In this document: positions 48,212-58,161 of the stretch, one piece after another | Position numbering within the stretch: the first letter of the stretch is position 1 | How the letters are laid out: each line of letters starts with the position of its first letter | Assembly: GCA_965246805.1 (NCBI GenBank) | Contig: CBDFFO010000003.1 | Location: 372,001 to 436,000, forward strand | Direction: 5' to 3' | From: Schlegelella_A sp965246805 | Lineage (GTDB): Bacteria; Pseudomonadota; Gammaproteobacteria; Burkholderiales; Burkholderiaceae_C | Length of the DNA: 64,000 bases | The notes under the pieces: model-generated | Told to the model about the DNA's origin: nothing | The model's input: the letters and a program-made list of their open reading frames with translations, nothing else | The model's database searches: none | Made by a program: the position numbers and the translations under genes

Positions 48212-49120
48212 ATGGACCGCATCCAAGGCGTCAAGCTCTTCGTCCGGGTCGTCGACCTCGGCTCGTTCAGCAAGGCAGCGGCCGACATGGGCATCGGCCA
48301 GCCCTCGGCGACCAAGCTGGTGGCCCAGATGGAGGCGCAACTCGGCTCGCGGTTGCTGCACCGTTCGACGCATGGCGTCACCCCCACGGAGATCGGCCTG
48401 CTGTACTACGAAAAGTGCAAGCTGATCGCGCATCATGTCGAAGCGGCCGAGTCGGTGGCCGCGCTGATGCAGTCGCAAGTGCAGGGCGGTCTGCGCATCA
48501 GCACCTCCGTGGCGTTCGGCAGGCGGGTCTTGGTGCCGCTGGTAGTGCGCTTTATGAAGTTGAACCCCAAGCTGCAGATCGAACTCAGCTTCGAAGACCG
48601 CTATGTCGACCTGGTGGCTCAAGGCATCGACGTCGCCATCCGCATGGGCCGCTTGGCTGATTCGACTCTCGGTTCGCGCTTTCTCGGCATCAACCCCTGG
48701 GTGGTGGTGGGCTCCCCCGGCTACCTGGCGCAACGCGGCGTGCCACGCAAGCCGGCGGACCTCGCCAAGCACGACGCGCTGGTCTACAGCACGGTGCAAG
48801 GCGATGCCCGCTGGCTCTTTACCGGGTCCGACGGGCGGCAGCAGCCGACCGCGGTGCGGGGCCCGCTGCGCTCGAACAACCTGTCTGCCTTGCTTTCCGC
48901 CGCGCGTGGCGGCATGGGCCTGGCGGCCTTGCCGTGGTACGTCGCGTACGAGTCGGTCAACGCCGGTGCCGTTCGCTCGGTGCTGACCGAATGGTCGCTT
49001 CCGTCGCAGGAAATCCATGCCGTGTACCCGTCGCCGCGCCTGATGCCGGCGAAAGTGAGCGGTTTCGTCGAGTGGCTGCAGGGGCAGATCGGCGAGACCT
49101 GGTGGTTCGAGCATCAATGA
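48212..49120 (+). CDS. LysR-family regulator of the glyoxylate operon
   Basis: A 302-residue LysR regulator. The winged helix is at the N-terminus (IQGVKLFVRVVDLGSFSKAA, with PSATKLVAQMEAQLGSRLLH), and the effector domain has GIDVAIRMGRLADSTLGSR. It is divergent from gcl with a 144-bp gap, the standard layout for a local regulator of gcl-hyi-glxR. The effector, perhaps glyoxylate, is inferred. Confidence 0.9.
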   Translation: MDRIQGVKLFVRVVDLGSFSKAAADMGIGQPSATKLVAQMEAQLGSRLLHRSTHGVTPTEIGLLYYEKCKLIAHHVEAAESVAALMQSQVQGGLRISTSVAFGRRVLVPLVVRFMKLNPKLQIELSFEDRYVDLVAQGIDVAIRMGRLADSTLGSRFLGINPWVVVGSPGYLAQRGVPRKPADLAKHDALVYSTVQGDARWLFTGSDGRQQPTAVRGPLRSNNLSALLSAARGGMGLAALPWYVAYESVNAGAVRSVLTEWSLPSQEIHAVYPSPRLMPAKVSGFVEWLQGQIGETWWFEHQ

Positions 49121-49452
49121 GAACCGAGGGCAGGCGCTGCCGACCCGCGCGCGGCTGGAGACGGCATGACCCTTCAACATATCTCGCCTGTCCAGTGCCT
49201 GCTGACTTCGAGGCCCTGGGCCGCCAGCGCAACGCGGGCGCGCTGCCGACGAACTCTGTGTCACTCCCAGCGCCGTCAGTCACCGCATCCGGCAGCTCGA
49301 ATCACACGTCGGCTCACTGGTGCCAACGGCCTGGTTCGTGGAAGGTTTGCGGATCTCAAAACCTGCACTCCATGCAAGATCGGCAGCAGCAGGCCGTCCA
49401 TGGCAGCGCGAGCGCGATGACCCCCGTATCGCGAGAAGCTCAGCGTCGTCGT
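49121..49452 (+). pseudogene. Intergenic stretch with a LysR helix-turn-helix remnant
   Basis: At 49251-49322 one plus frame reads ELCVTPSAVSHRIRQLESHV followed by GSL, a near-perfect GcvA-like LysR recognition helix. The upstream part of the same domain (49200-49250) is in another frame and the rest is lost. It is a short relic. Confidence 0.6.
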
Positions 49453-51132
49453 TCACTGAAAGAACTTGGCCGCGCTCAGCAGCGTTCGGTAAACGCCCCA
49501 GGCCAGCGGAATGCCGACGAGGGCCCAGGCGCCGGCGACGGCGATCACCGGTGTCGGCGCGACCGAGGCGGGGGCGCGCCCCGCTCCCGCTTCGGTGGCC
49601 GCGGCCGCGGCGCGATCATGCGCGAGTCGCTTCTCTGCGGCCAGTTCGGCCTCGCTCATGAAGAACTTCGGATCGACCGGCTTGATCAGCAGGTTGCAGA
49701 CGAACCCGACCACGAGCATGCCGACGAGAATGAACATCGTCTGGTTGTAGACCTGCTCGCGCGGAATGCCCAGACCGAGCTGGTACTCGCGCATGTAGTT
49801 CACGACGACCGGACCGAGGATGCCCGCCGTGGCCCAGGCGGTGAGCAGCCGGCCGTGGATCGCGCCCACCATCTGCGTTCCGAACAGGTCGGCCAAGTAG
49901 GCCGGCACGGTCGCGAATCCGCCGCCGTACATGCTGAGAATGATGCATACGGCACCGACGAACAGCAGTTTGTTGCCGGCGCCCGCACTGGCCGGCAGGC
50001 TGGCATAGAGACAGCCGCCGAGCACGAAGAAGATCGAGTAGGTGGCTTTGCGGCCCAGCTTGTCGGACAGGCTCGCCCAGAAGAACCGGCCGCCGATGTT
50101 GAACAGGCTGAGCAACGCAGCGAAGCCGGCAGCGACGCCGGCGATGGCGGTGAGCTGCCCCTTGTCGAGCTCGCCGAAGCGCTTCGGCACGCCGATCAGG
50201 TTGCCGCCAAAGACTTCCTGCAGCATCGGGCTGGCCATGCCGATCACGCCGATCCCGGCGCTGACGTTCATGCACAGCACCATCCAGACCAGCCAGAACT
50301 GCGGAATCCCCCAGACCCGCCCGACGTGGACGTGGCGCTGCGTGATCATGGCGTTGCCGACGACAGCGGGCGGCGCTGTCCATCCTTGCGGTTTCCAGCC
50401 GCTGGGCGGGACGCGATAGCCGAACGCGCCGCCCATCATGAAGACGAAGTAGATGGCGGCCATGACGACGAACGTGAGCGTCACGCCGACGTCGGTCGGG
50501 GTCGAGAAGCGCTTCATCAGCTCCGCGGCCAGCGGCGAGCCGATCATGGCGCCGCCGCCGAAGCCCATGATCGCCATGCCCGTGGCCATGCCGCGGCGAT
50601 CCGGGAACCACTTGATCAGCGTCGACACCGGCGAGATGTAGCCCAGGCCCAGGCCGATGCCGCCGATCACGCCGGAGCCGAGCCACATCATCCACAGCTG
50701 GTGGGTGCTGACGCCGAACGCCGAGATGACGAGGCCGCCGGCCCAGCACACGGCCGAGACGACGCCCGCCTTGCGCGGCCCGGCCCGCTCGAGCCAGCCG
50801 CCCCACAGGGCCGCGGCCGAGCCGAGCACGACGAAGAACAAGGTGTACATCCAGCCGAGGCTCGAGATGCGCCAGTCGCACGTCGTCGTGAACAGCTCGG
50901 TCAGAAGCGTCGTGTCCTTCGGGCACGCCAGCGACTCCTTGATGCCGATCGCCTTCGACAGGGGCAGCCAGAAGACGGAAAAGCCGTAGGCCATGCCGAT
51001 GCACAGGTGGATCGCCAGCGCCGCCGGAGGCACGAGCCAGCGGTTGAAGCCCGCTCCTGCGATCGTGCGCTCCCTGGCCAAAAGGCCGGGCGCGGCGGGC
51101 GACCCCGTGGGTTCGTCGATGACGGCGGACAT
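49453..51132 (-). CDS. Oxalate/formate antiporter-family MFS transporter
   Basis: A 559-residue MFS protein of the oxalate-formate antiporter (OFA) family. About twelve hydrophobic segments are visible. Family segments include IHLCIGMAYGFSVFWLPLSK, IGLGLGYISPVSTLIKWFPD with RRG, and NIGGRFFWASLSDKLGRKAT. A cytoplasmic C-terminal tail and one extra hydrophobic segment follow. AGGAGG precedes the ATG at 51130-51132. Its nearness to gcl-hyi-glxR suggests import of oxalate or a related acid. No oxalyl-CoA decarboxylase gene is here. Confidence 0.88.
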   Translation of the reverse strand: MSAVIDEPTGSPAAPGLLARERTIAGAGFNRWLVPPAALAIHLCIGMAYGFSVFWLPLSKAIGIKESLACPKDTTLLTELFTTTCDWRISSLGWMYTLFFVVLGSAAALWGGWLERAGPRKAGVVSAVCWAGGLVISAFGVSTHQLWMMWLGSGVIGGIGLGLGYISPVSTLIKWFPDRRGMATGMAIMGFGGGAMIGSPLAAELMKRFSTPTDVGVTLTFVVMAAIYFVFMMGGAFGYRVPPSGWKPQGWTAPPAVVGNAMITQRHVHVGRVWGIPQFWLVWMVLCMNVSAGIGVIGMASPMLQEVFGGNLIGVPKRFGELDKGQLTAIAGVAAGFAALLSLFNIGGRFFWASLSDKLGRKATYSIFFVLGGCLYASLPASAGAGNKLLFVGAVCIILSMYGGGFATVPAYLADLFGTQMVGAIHGRLLTAWATAGILGPVVVNYMREYQLGLGIPREQVYNQTMFILVGMLVVGFVCNLLIKPVDPKFFMSEAELAAEKRLAHDRAAAAATEAGAGRAPASVAPTPVIAVAGAWALVGIPLAWGVYRTLLSAAKFFQ

Positions 51133-51348
51133 ATCGTTCTCCTCCTGTTCGCTCTTGACTCGGGTCTATGCCGGATGGGCCGCAATATCGCGGTGCGGCG
51201 CGCGCGCTGTCAATGATCGATGGAATTTTGCCGATGCCAACCGACGAACGACGCGCTGCCATACCGGGCTGACCGTCAAAGCGATGCGAAACTCGTGCGG
51301 GAAGCTCGTTGGCTGCGGAACAAGCGGCGGCGCCTTTGCTACGGCATC

Positions 51349-53097
51349 ATGCGCACCATGACCCAGGCGCCCCCATCTCAAGACGGCGACATCGAGCGCA
51401 GGGCCGCCTGGCGGCACGGCAACGACGGCGTCGCGAAGGGCTCGAAGCTCGAGGCCAGCGAACAGCGCTACCGCTTTTTGGACCAGCTCGGCCAGTCCAC
51501 GCGCTCCCTCATCGACGCCGGGGAGGTGATGGCGACGACGGCGCAGCTGCTCGGAGAGCACCTCGGCGCGACGCGTTGCGCATACGCCGACGTCGATGCC
51601 GACAGCGACCGCTTCACCATCCGCGCCGACTGGGCGGTCGATGGCGTGCCGAGTAGTGCCGGCGTGTACTCGCTAGCCCTGTTCGGCCCGAAGGCGGTCG
51701 CGAACCTGCGCCGCGGTCACCACCTGGTCGTGAACGACGTCGACCGCGAGCTCGGCGAGGACGGCGGCGCCACGATGTTCAACGCCATCGGCATCAAAGC
51801 GATCATATGCGCCGGGCTGGTCAAGGGCGAGCGCTTGGTGGCGCTGATGGCTGTTCACCAGGCGCTGCCACGCGTTTGGACGGAAGATGACATCGCGCTC
51901 GTGAGCGAGGTCGTCGACCGGTGTTGGGCGCACATCGAGCGGGTGCGCGCCGACACCATGCTGCGCGAGCAGGACCAGCGCAAGGATGAATTTCTTGCCA
52001 CTCTGGCGCACGAGCTGCGTAACCCGTTGGCGCCCATCCGATACTCGCTGGCGCTGATGAAGATGGCGCGCGACGAGGCAAGCATGAGCCGCACGCAGGC
52101 GGTGATCGAGCGCCAGGTCAGTCTGATGGCACGCCTCATTGACGACCTGCTCGACCTTTCGCGCATCAACCGCGGCCTGATCCAGCTGCGTCGCGAGTTC
52201 ACGCCGCTGGCACCACTGATGCAGTCGGCCGTCGAGGCGGCACTGCCGGCGCTCGAGGCTGGCAAGCACCGATTCGAGCTTCGCCTGCCAGAGGTTGGCA
52301 CACAACTCGAGGCCGACCCGGCGCGCATCATCCAGGTGATACACAACCTGCTCACCAACGCCGCCAAATACACGCAGGACGGTGGCCACATCGTCCTGTC
52401 GGCGCGCAGGGAAAACAACTCGGCGATCGTTGAGGTGAGCGACAACGGCGCCGGCATACCCACCGAGGAGCTCGGCAGCCTTTTCAAGATGTTTAACCAA
52501 CTGCCGCACACCGCGGCAAGGTCCCAGGGCGGCCTGGGCATCGGCCTGTCGCTGGTTCGCTCGCTGGTCGAGAGCCACGGCGGCCGCGTCAGCGTGACAA
52601 GCCCGGGCATCGGCCAGGGCAGCGTGTTTAGCATCGTCCTGCCACTAGCGCTGCCGGCGCCGGCCCGTTTGCCTGGCATCGACGTTGAAGGTATCAACGC
52701 AGCGGCGCTCATGGGCCTGCGCGTCCTTGTCGTCGAAGACAACGCCGATGGCCGCGACTCGCTCGTCGCCTGGTTGGAGACGCTCGGCTGTGACGTCGCC
52801 GGAGCCGCCGACGGCGATCAGGCGATCGAGCAGGCTGGCCGCTTCATTCCGCAGGTGGTACTGCTCGACCTCGGACTGCCTGGGCGCGACGGCTTCGAGG
52901 TGGCGCGCTGGCTGCGGTCGGAGCCGAAACTCGCCAGCGTGCACATCGTGGCGCTCACCGGCTGGGGCGCCGAGCGCGACCGTGCATGCACCGCCGCCAC
53001 GGGCTTCGACGACCATCTCACCAAGCCAGTCGACCCGATCGCGTTGGCCACGTATCTCTCGTCCCTTGAGCTGCAGGGTGCCCGCGCTGTCAACTGA
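51349..53097 (+). CDS. Hybrid sensor histidine kinase (GAF-HisKA-HATPase-REC)
   Basis: About 582 residues, soluble. A GAF sensor covers about residues 45-200 (LLGEHLGATRCAYADVDADS), the kinase phospho-acceptor is His221 in LAHELRNPLAP, the ATP domain shows IHNLLTNAAKY, SDNGAGIP and GLGIGLSLV (about 330-430), and a receiver domain at 455-575 has the phospho-acceptor Asp507 in VVLLDLGLPG. There is no DNA-binding output, so it probably works through a phosphorelay. The start codon is uncertain (51349, 51358 or 51220). Confidence 0.9.
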   Translation: MRTMTQAPPSQDGDIERRAAWRHGNDGVAKGSKLEASEQRYRFLDQLGQSTRSLIDAGEVMATTAQLLGEHLGATRCAYADVDADSDRFTIRADWAVDGVPSSAGVYSLALFGPKAVANLRRGHHLVVNDVDRELGEDGGATMFNAIGIKAIICAGLVKGERLVALMAVHQALPRVWTEDDIALVSEVVDRCWAHIERVRADTMLREQDQRKDEFLATLAHELRNPLAPIRYSLALMKMARDEASMSRTQAVIERQVSLMARLIDDLLDLSRINRGLIQLRREFTPLAPLMQSAVEAALPALEAGKHRFELRLPEVGTQLEADPARIIQVIHNLLTNAAKYTQDGGHIVLSARRENNSAIVEVSDNGAGIPTEELGSLFKMFNQLPHTAARSQGGLGIGLSLVRSLVESHGGRVSVTSPGIGQGSVFSIVLPLALPAPARLPGIDVEGINAAALMGLRVLVVEDNADGRDSLVAWLETLGCDVAGAADGDQAIEQAGRFIPQVVLLDLGLPGRDGFEVARWLRSEPKLASVHIVALTGWGAERDRACTAATGFDDHLTKPVDPIALATYLSSLELQGARAVN

Positions 53098-53113
53098 GTA
53101 CACGACCTGGGTT

Positions 53114-53345
53114 TCAGTTGGCGTATCTGCTCGTGGTAACGCCTGGCGCCGTCGTCTGGTTCCTTTTGGCGGAACCGATGACGCGCAAGAGCGATGGTGG
53201 TTCGGGCTGCTGCGCGCAGAACACCACCACAATGATCGAGCCGACCAGGGGCACCAAGAGCAAGAGTTGGAGCCAGCCGCCATTCAGAGTGGCGGTGTCG
53301 CGGGCGGCACATCGAGATCACGCGGCCGTCCGAGGAGCGGCAAAG
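53114..53345 (-). pseudogene. DUF805 fragment fused to an IS630 fragment
   Basis: On the minus strand, about 53345-53284 reads GRVISMCRPRHRHSEW, which matches the IS630 transposase segment ISMCQPRHRHVEW of copies A and B. It runs straight into GGWLQLLLLVPLVGSIIVVV and FCAQQPEPP, the C-terminal part of a DUF805 protein close to the intact one at 29525-29845, ending at TGA 53114. It is a scar of an old insertion and deletion. Confidence 0.65.
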
Positions 53346-53434
53346 TGTGGTGAGACGTGTGAGCCCCACTACCGCAACGCCACGGCATATGCCACAGTGG
53401 AAGCCGCCATGCGCAACTTTAAAAGGCCCAGGGC

Positions 53435-55210
53435 GTGACCAGAGTTTTCAAGCAAGGCTGGATGCTGCTCGGCGCCTTCGTCGTGGGCGCCGTCGCCTTG
53501 ACAACAATCGGCGGCGAGCGTGGTGCCCCGGGCTCCCTGCTTCCCCACGGTTATTGCTTCACTTGGAATCCGACGCTCCTTTGGACCCACGTCGTCAGCG
53601 ATGCGTTGATAGGGTCGGCGTACGTCTCGATACCGGTCACGCTTGTCTACCTCGTCCGCCGCCGTAACGACATCCCGTTCGACTGGATCGTCCTGCTCTT
53701 TGCAGTGTTCATCATCAGCTGCGGGGCGACGCACTGGATCGAAGTCTTGACCGTGTGGCAACCCGACTATTGGTTGTCCGCGAGCGTCAAGGTCGTTACC
53801 GCCTGCGCCTCGATCCTGACGGCGGCGACACTGGTCCGCTTGGTGCCCCGTATCCTGGCCATCCCTACCTTAGCTGATCTCACGGCGGCCAAAGAAGCGC
53901 TGGAATTGGAAGTCGGGCAGCGTCGCGCGGCGGAGGCGGCGTTGATACTCGAACGCACGCAGCTGGAGCGACGCGTCCTTGATCGGACCCAACAACTGGC
54001 CGAAGCGACACGAAAGGCCGAGACCGCCCACGCCCGAGCAGAAGAAGCCAACAGCCTGAAAGATCGTTTCCTCGCCAAGGTGTCGCACGAGCTCCGTACG
54101 CCACTTCAGTCGACGATGACGTGGGCGCAGCTGCTCCAGCGCAGCCCGCTGGATGCCTCCAAGGCAACGCAGGCGTCGGATCGGATCATGCATAACGTGC
54201 GATCGCAGGCTCGCCTGATTGACGATCTCCTCGACATTTCGCGGATCCTGAGCGGGAAGTTGGGGCTCGAGCTGCAGCGCGTCGACGCGGCGGCGGTGGT
54301 CGACAAGGCGGTCGAGGTCGTGCGATCGGCCTCGGTCTCGCGCGCGATCCAGCTTGAGGTCTTGCGCGACGGCAACGACGCGTCCATCGACACCGACCCA
54401 GTCCGGCTCGAGCAAATCATCTGGAATCTCGTGAACAACGCGGTGCAAGCGAGCGCCGATGGCGGCCGCGTCCGGATCCGTTTCGGCGCAAAGGACTCGA
54501 TGTTTCGCTTCGAGGTGCGCGACTGGGGACGCGGCATCGATCCGAGCGAGCTAGGACAGATCTTCGAGCCGTTCCGGCAGGGTCCGGGAAACGGCTCGCA
54601 TCGCGGCCTCGGCCTGGGACTGGCGATCGCCCGCAGCATCGTCGACATGTTCGGCGGCCGACTCACTGCGGCGAGCGAAGGCCCCGGCCAAGGAGCAACC
54701 TTCACGCTCCTACTGCCACTTGTGTCTTCTTTGGTCACCGAAAAGCCATCAGGCGAACCTTATGAGCTCGACGCCGAGGAGCGCGCCCGTCTCGCGGGCC
54801 TGCGCGTCCTGTACGTCGAGGACGAGCCGGACATCGCCGAAAGCGGCCAGCTGATGCTTTCGGGTTTGGGCGCGAGTGTGGAGCTCTGCCTGAACTTCGA
54901 TGCAGCTAGCGAGCGGGTCAGAGTGGGTAGCTTCGACGTGCTGCTGTCCGACCTCAACCTAGGCGATGGGCACACGGCCTTTGAGTTGCTCGCGCTTTTG
55001 CGCAGCCTTCCCGAGAGAGGCGAAATACCGGCGTTGCTGCTCTCGGCTTATGGAAGCGTGGAGGACCGGGCTCGGTCGCGTGAGGCTGGCTTCATCGCTC
55101 ACTTGGTCAAGCCGGCGGAGGCTACCCGAGTGGCGCGGGCGTTGGTCGGGGCGATGGCGCTATTCGAGCAGTCCTCCTCCGCCGACGCCGAAGGGCACAC
55201 CAACACGTAG
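53435..55210 (+). CDS. Hybrid histidine kinase with ethylene-receptor-like membrane domain
   Basis: A 591-residue inner-membrane sensor. After a first hydrophobic segment, residues about 45-140 form a three-helix domain like that of plant ETR1: Asp56 and Tyr63 in SDALIGSAYVSIPV, and Cys96 and His100 in FIISCGATHWIE, the pair that binds Cu(I) and ethylene in ETR1. A coiled coil (150-210), HisKA with His218 (KVSHELRTPL), HATPase (NLVNNAVQA, GLGLGLAIA) and a receiver with Asp506 follow. The start is GTG at 53435 with AAAAGG upstream. Ethylene or copper sensing is inferred from these residues. Confidence 0.88.
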   Translation: MTRVFKQGWMLLGAFVVGAVALTTIGGERGAPGSLLPHGYCFTWNPTLLWTHVVSDALIGSAYVSIPVTLVYLVRRRNDIPFDWIVLLFAVFIISCGATHWIEVLTVWQPDYWLSASVKVVTACASILTAATLVRLVPRILAIPTLADLTAAKEALELEVGQRRAAEAALILERTQLERRVLDRTQQLAEATRKAETAHARAEEANSLKDRFLAKVSHELRTPLQSTMTWAQLLQRSPLDASKATQASDRIMHNVRSQARLIDDLLDISRILSGKLGLELQRVDAAAVVDKAVEVVRSASVSRAIQLEVLRDGNDASIDTDPVRLEQIIWNLVNNAVQASADGGRVRIRFGAKDSMFRFEVRDWGRGIDPSELGQIFEPFRQGPGNGSHRGLGLGLAIARSIVDMFGGRLTAASEGPGQGATFTLLLPLVSSLVTEKPSGEPYELDAEERARLAGLRVLYVEDEPDIAESGQLMLSGLGASVELCLNFDAASERVRVGSFDVLLSDLNLGDGHTAFELLALLRSLPERGEIPALLLSAYGSVEDRARSREAGFIAHLVKPAEATRVARALVGAMALFEQSSSADAEGHTNT

Positions 55211-55692
55211 GCCACCAACGGCCGCAGGACCGGATTCGTTTGACCGACATGGTTACGACCGTGCGACGCCGACTTCTGGACCCATCCACGCAGGATGGCG
55301 GCAAGTCCAGTAGCCCAGGTTGACGACGACTTGCTCGGGCGCGCAGCCCGTGTCCTGCAGCAAGTTGGGGGTCTACACGAGCTGGGTGCTGAAGCCTTGG
55401 CCGTCATACACACCCTTGCCGGGCTTCGCCTGATGGGCCGGCTCGGGTGCGACCGCCGCTCCGATCGCAGCTCAATGTAACCGCTTGGATAACACCGCCG
55501 GGGGACGCCGCAATTGATTCTCTGGTCCAACCTCAAGCAAAAAGAAGTTCGCGTGCTCATCCTCGAATCCACCAGAAATCGGTATCTTCAGATATCGGGC
55601 TCATGGGTTTTCGACGGTAAAACTCACGCCGCAAAGTGAGTCCTCATGCGGCTCATAGGTTTTGCAAGTTCGACTGTTGAACGAGTAGTCCG
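55211..55692. other. Intergenic, no supported gene
   Basis: This is the transition between the kinase region and the AT-richer block. Short open frames on both strands lack ribosome sites or family matches, and no clear terminator is seen. Base composition drops from about 55500 onward. Confidence 0.5.
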
Positions 55693-58161
55693 CTACCAGT
55701 TTGCAAGCGGCTCCTGAACCGAGTGCCAGGGGCTTGCACCGGTTGAGTTGTAGGGAGCAAACTGCACACGGATTGTTTGGGGCACACCTGCCGAAACTGC
55801 TAGTTCTACAGCTAGCTTTTTAAAGGCTGCGTTGCTTGCCGGAATTGGACTGGAAGGCGTTGCAGGGATGTATACCGCAGATTTTGCATCTCCAACCGCA
55901 TCCAAAATTTTTAGAGTAGCTCCCGCCGGAGATGTGACACGAGCCTCTATCTTTTTACCGTTGATTGTAAGAGTTGCTCTCGATCTATCAATTCCTTGAG
56001 TGATCACCGCCTTTGTATGTGCAAACCATGAAATCGTCCCTGCTGATTTTAGCGTCAATTCATCTTGAATAACAAGCCCTTTAGGAGTTGAACCATCTTC
56101 TGCGTTGGCGAGGAATAATCTCATGCCGCGTTTCAAGGTTGAAGCTTGACGGGAGTATACAGAGGTCATGTCGAGCACTGCACGCGCGGCTGTTGTCGAA
56201 GTGAGATTCGTACCGATAACTGCAGCCGATTTCGTAACGTCTTGCCCACCATCTGCGCTAGCGTTTAAAACCAAGGTATTGTTACCCTCAGCGCGCGTGC
56301 GGTAATAATTCCAACGTTTTTCCGTCTGACCAAAATTCCAGTAGCCTGGGAGAGCATAATTTTCTTGCCCCACTTGCCAAATAAAGCGCTCTCCATATAC
56401 CTCGTAGATGAAAGTACCAATGTTCATTGTTCCGTGGTCGGCGCCTACAAAACCTCCCTTCATAGCAGCGTAGGATGCGTCTGAACCCCAGCTACTTCGT
56501 AAAGTTACTATTTCTTCTCGAGGGAAGTAAGCATTTTTGGTATCGGATATGTCGTTTAGCGAAACACTGTCGAATCGATTCAAAATTTCCAATGGTTTCA
56601 AAAACCAATAGATATTGGTACTTGTGTCTTTGTCGTTGTACGCATTTTGCAGCGACGCTAGCGATGTTTTATTGTTCCACTTCGATAGCGCAAAAAGTTG
56701 CGGCGCACTAAGATATTCACCAGTGTCTCCATAATTAAAAACCTTCAGCGTAGGCCCAGTAAGTGCCAAAGCAAAATCACCGGACTTTCTAAAATTTGCA
56801 AAACTCAAAAGGCCAAAATCCGAATTAAAAGAGTTCTTCAACGCGTTAATATAAGATACAGCGTATAGAGTTGCGTAGTTCCAATAGCCTACACCTTCTT
56901 CCCAGCCACCAGCAGTAGAATAACTGCCCAAGCTATTCTGGATAGAGTACAGGGATTTTGTAAGGATGCTAGCGGCAGTGCTTGCGGTTATTGGGTTGTC
57001 GTAAACTGCGAGCGCGGCAATGCCTAAGCCAGAATTGCAAACCGAATTCCAGTTGGATTTTTTTGCATTTGGCCACGCTTGTTCCGAATTATTTGAGTAT
57101 TGATTTAAGAGCGCTTCATCGAAGGCTCTTGTTTTCAACGCGCTTGCAAGTTGGTCGCGTTGGTTTGAGCTCATGGCATAAAAAAACAAATCGTATCCAA
57201 CGCCGACTGCATGTGAAAGCTCTGCCACATCAAGAAAATGGCTGGGGTTCCACGTCGTCACGAGGCCGCTACCATCGACTCCGGCCCACCTAGCAAGCTC
57301 CGCCCAAGCTCTGTTAAAGTAGACTGTTTTTAAAGTGTCGTCGGTTTCAATTTGATAGGTTAATCCAAGGCTATAAATTCTCGCCAATAAATCTCTAGCA
57401 TTGGTGAGAAGCACGGGTCTTCCAAAATAGTCTAGAGTAGGCTTCAACAGATCAACCGTATAGACTAGTCTGCCGGTAGCCTTATCAATTGTTGCAGCGG
57501 TGAGTGAATCCGAAAAAGCTTTCACTGCTTTGTAAAGCTTGTTTGTCGCTGATCCTTCCTTTCTAGCTTCTATGGCGACAAACTGAAAAGAAGTTGCGTT
57601 CCCTAGAATTCGCGGGTGTGATTGAACACCGGAAGAAATGATTGGAGCTAGCGACGCTTGGTCGCGGAGATCGCATTCTTTTTGGGTGCCACTGATGGGG
57701 TCACCGAAGGTGGCGTTGCTGCAGCTCACAGTGCCGCTCAAGCTGCGCTCGATCCAGCTGCTGCCGGCACCGTAGCGCACGAGCCGGGTGCTGCTGAGCG
57801 TGAAGCTGCCGTTCTCGTCGGCCACTTTGGTCCAGCTCCCACTGGCAGCGGGCTGGTCGAGCAGATCGCATTCCTTGGCGACGCCGGCGATGGGGTCACC
57901 GAAGGTGGCGTTGCTGCAGCTCACAGTGCCGCTCAAGCTGCGCTCAATCCAGCTGCTGCCGGCACCGTAGCGCACAAGCCGGGTGCTGCTAAGGGTAAAG
58001 CCGCCGTTCTCGTCGGCGACCTTGGTCCAGCTGCCGGTAGTAGCAGCTGCAGACGACGCCGTATAACAAGATAGACTGGAAATGAAAATTGTTTGAACAA
58101 ATAAAAGTCGAAGCGAATATTTTAAATATTTAGAAAAGTTTTCAGTTTTGAAGAAGAGCAT
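55693..58161 (-). CDS. Heparinase II/III- or alginate lyase-like secreted protein with tandem repeat
   Basis: An 822-residue exported protein in AT-rich DNA. The signal peptide covers about residues 1-40. Two near-identical 65-residue repeats follow (WTKVADENGGFTLSSTRLVR, ending GDPIAGVAKECDL), each with two Cys. The main part looks like a polysaccharide lyase: an alpha-toroid region (for example TAGGWEEGVGYWNYATLYAV) and a heparinase II/III-type beta region with GADHGTMNIGTFIYEVYGER. It probably cleaves an acidic polysaccharide. The start at 58159-58161 is set by AAAGGAG; 26 more codons are open upstream. Confidence 0.75.
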   Translation of the reverse strand: MLFFKTENFSKYLKYSLRLLFVQTIFISSLSCYTASSAAATTGSWTKVADENGGFTLSSTRLVRYGAGSSWIERSLSGTVSCSNATFGDPIAGVAKECDLLDQPAASGSWTKVADENGSFTLSSTRLVRYGAGSSWIERSLSGTVSCSNATFGDPISGTQKECDLRDQASLAPIISSGVQSHPRILGNATSFQFVAIEARKEGSATNKLYKAVKAFSDSLTAATIDKATGRLVYTVDLLKPTLDYFGRPVLLTNARDLLARIYSLGLTYQIETDDTLKTVYFNRAWAELARWAGVDGSGLVTTWNPSHFLDVAELSHAVGVGYDLFFYAMSSNQRDQLASALKTRAFDEALLNQYSNNSEQAWPNAKKSNWNSVCNSGLGIAALAVYDNPITASTAASILTKSLYSIQNSLGSYSTAGGWEEGVGYWNYATLYAVSYINALKNSFNSDFGLLSFANFRKSGDFALALTGPTLKVFNYGDTGEYLSAPQLFALSKWNNKTSLASLQNAYNDKDTSTNIYWFLKPLEILNRFDSVSLNDISDTKNAYFPREEIVTLRSSWGSDASYAAMKGGFVGADHGTMNIGTFIYEVYGERFIWQVGQENYALPGYWNFGQTEKRWNYYRTRAEGNNTLVLNASADGGQDVTKSAAVIGTNLTSTTAARAVLDMTSVYSRQASTLKRGMRLFLANAEDGSTPKGLVIQDELTLKSAGTISWFAHTKAVITQGIDRSRATLTINGKKIEARVTSPAGATLKILDAVGDAKSAVYIPATPSSPIPASNAAFKKLAVELAVSAGVPQTIRVQFAPYNSTGASPWHSVQEPLANW
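57668..58040. repeat. Tandem direct repeat, 195-bp period, GC-rich
   Basis: Two near-identical units (57668-57845 and 57863-58040) lie inside the lyase-like gene. Both begin AGATCGCATTC. They are much richer in GC than the surrounding coding sequence, which suggests that the module came from a different source. Confidence 0.9.
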
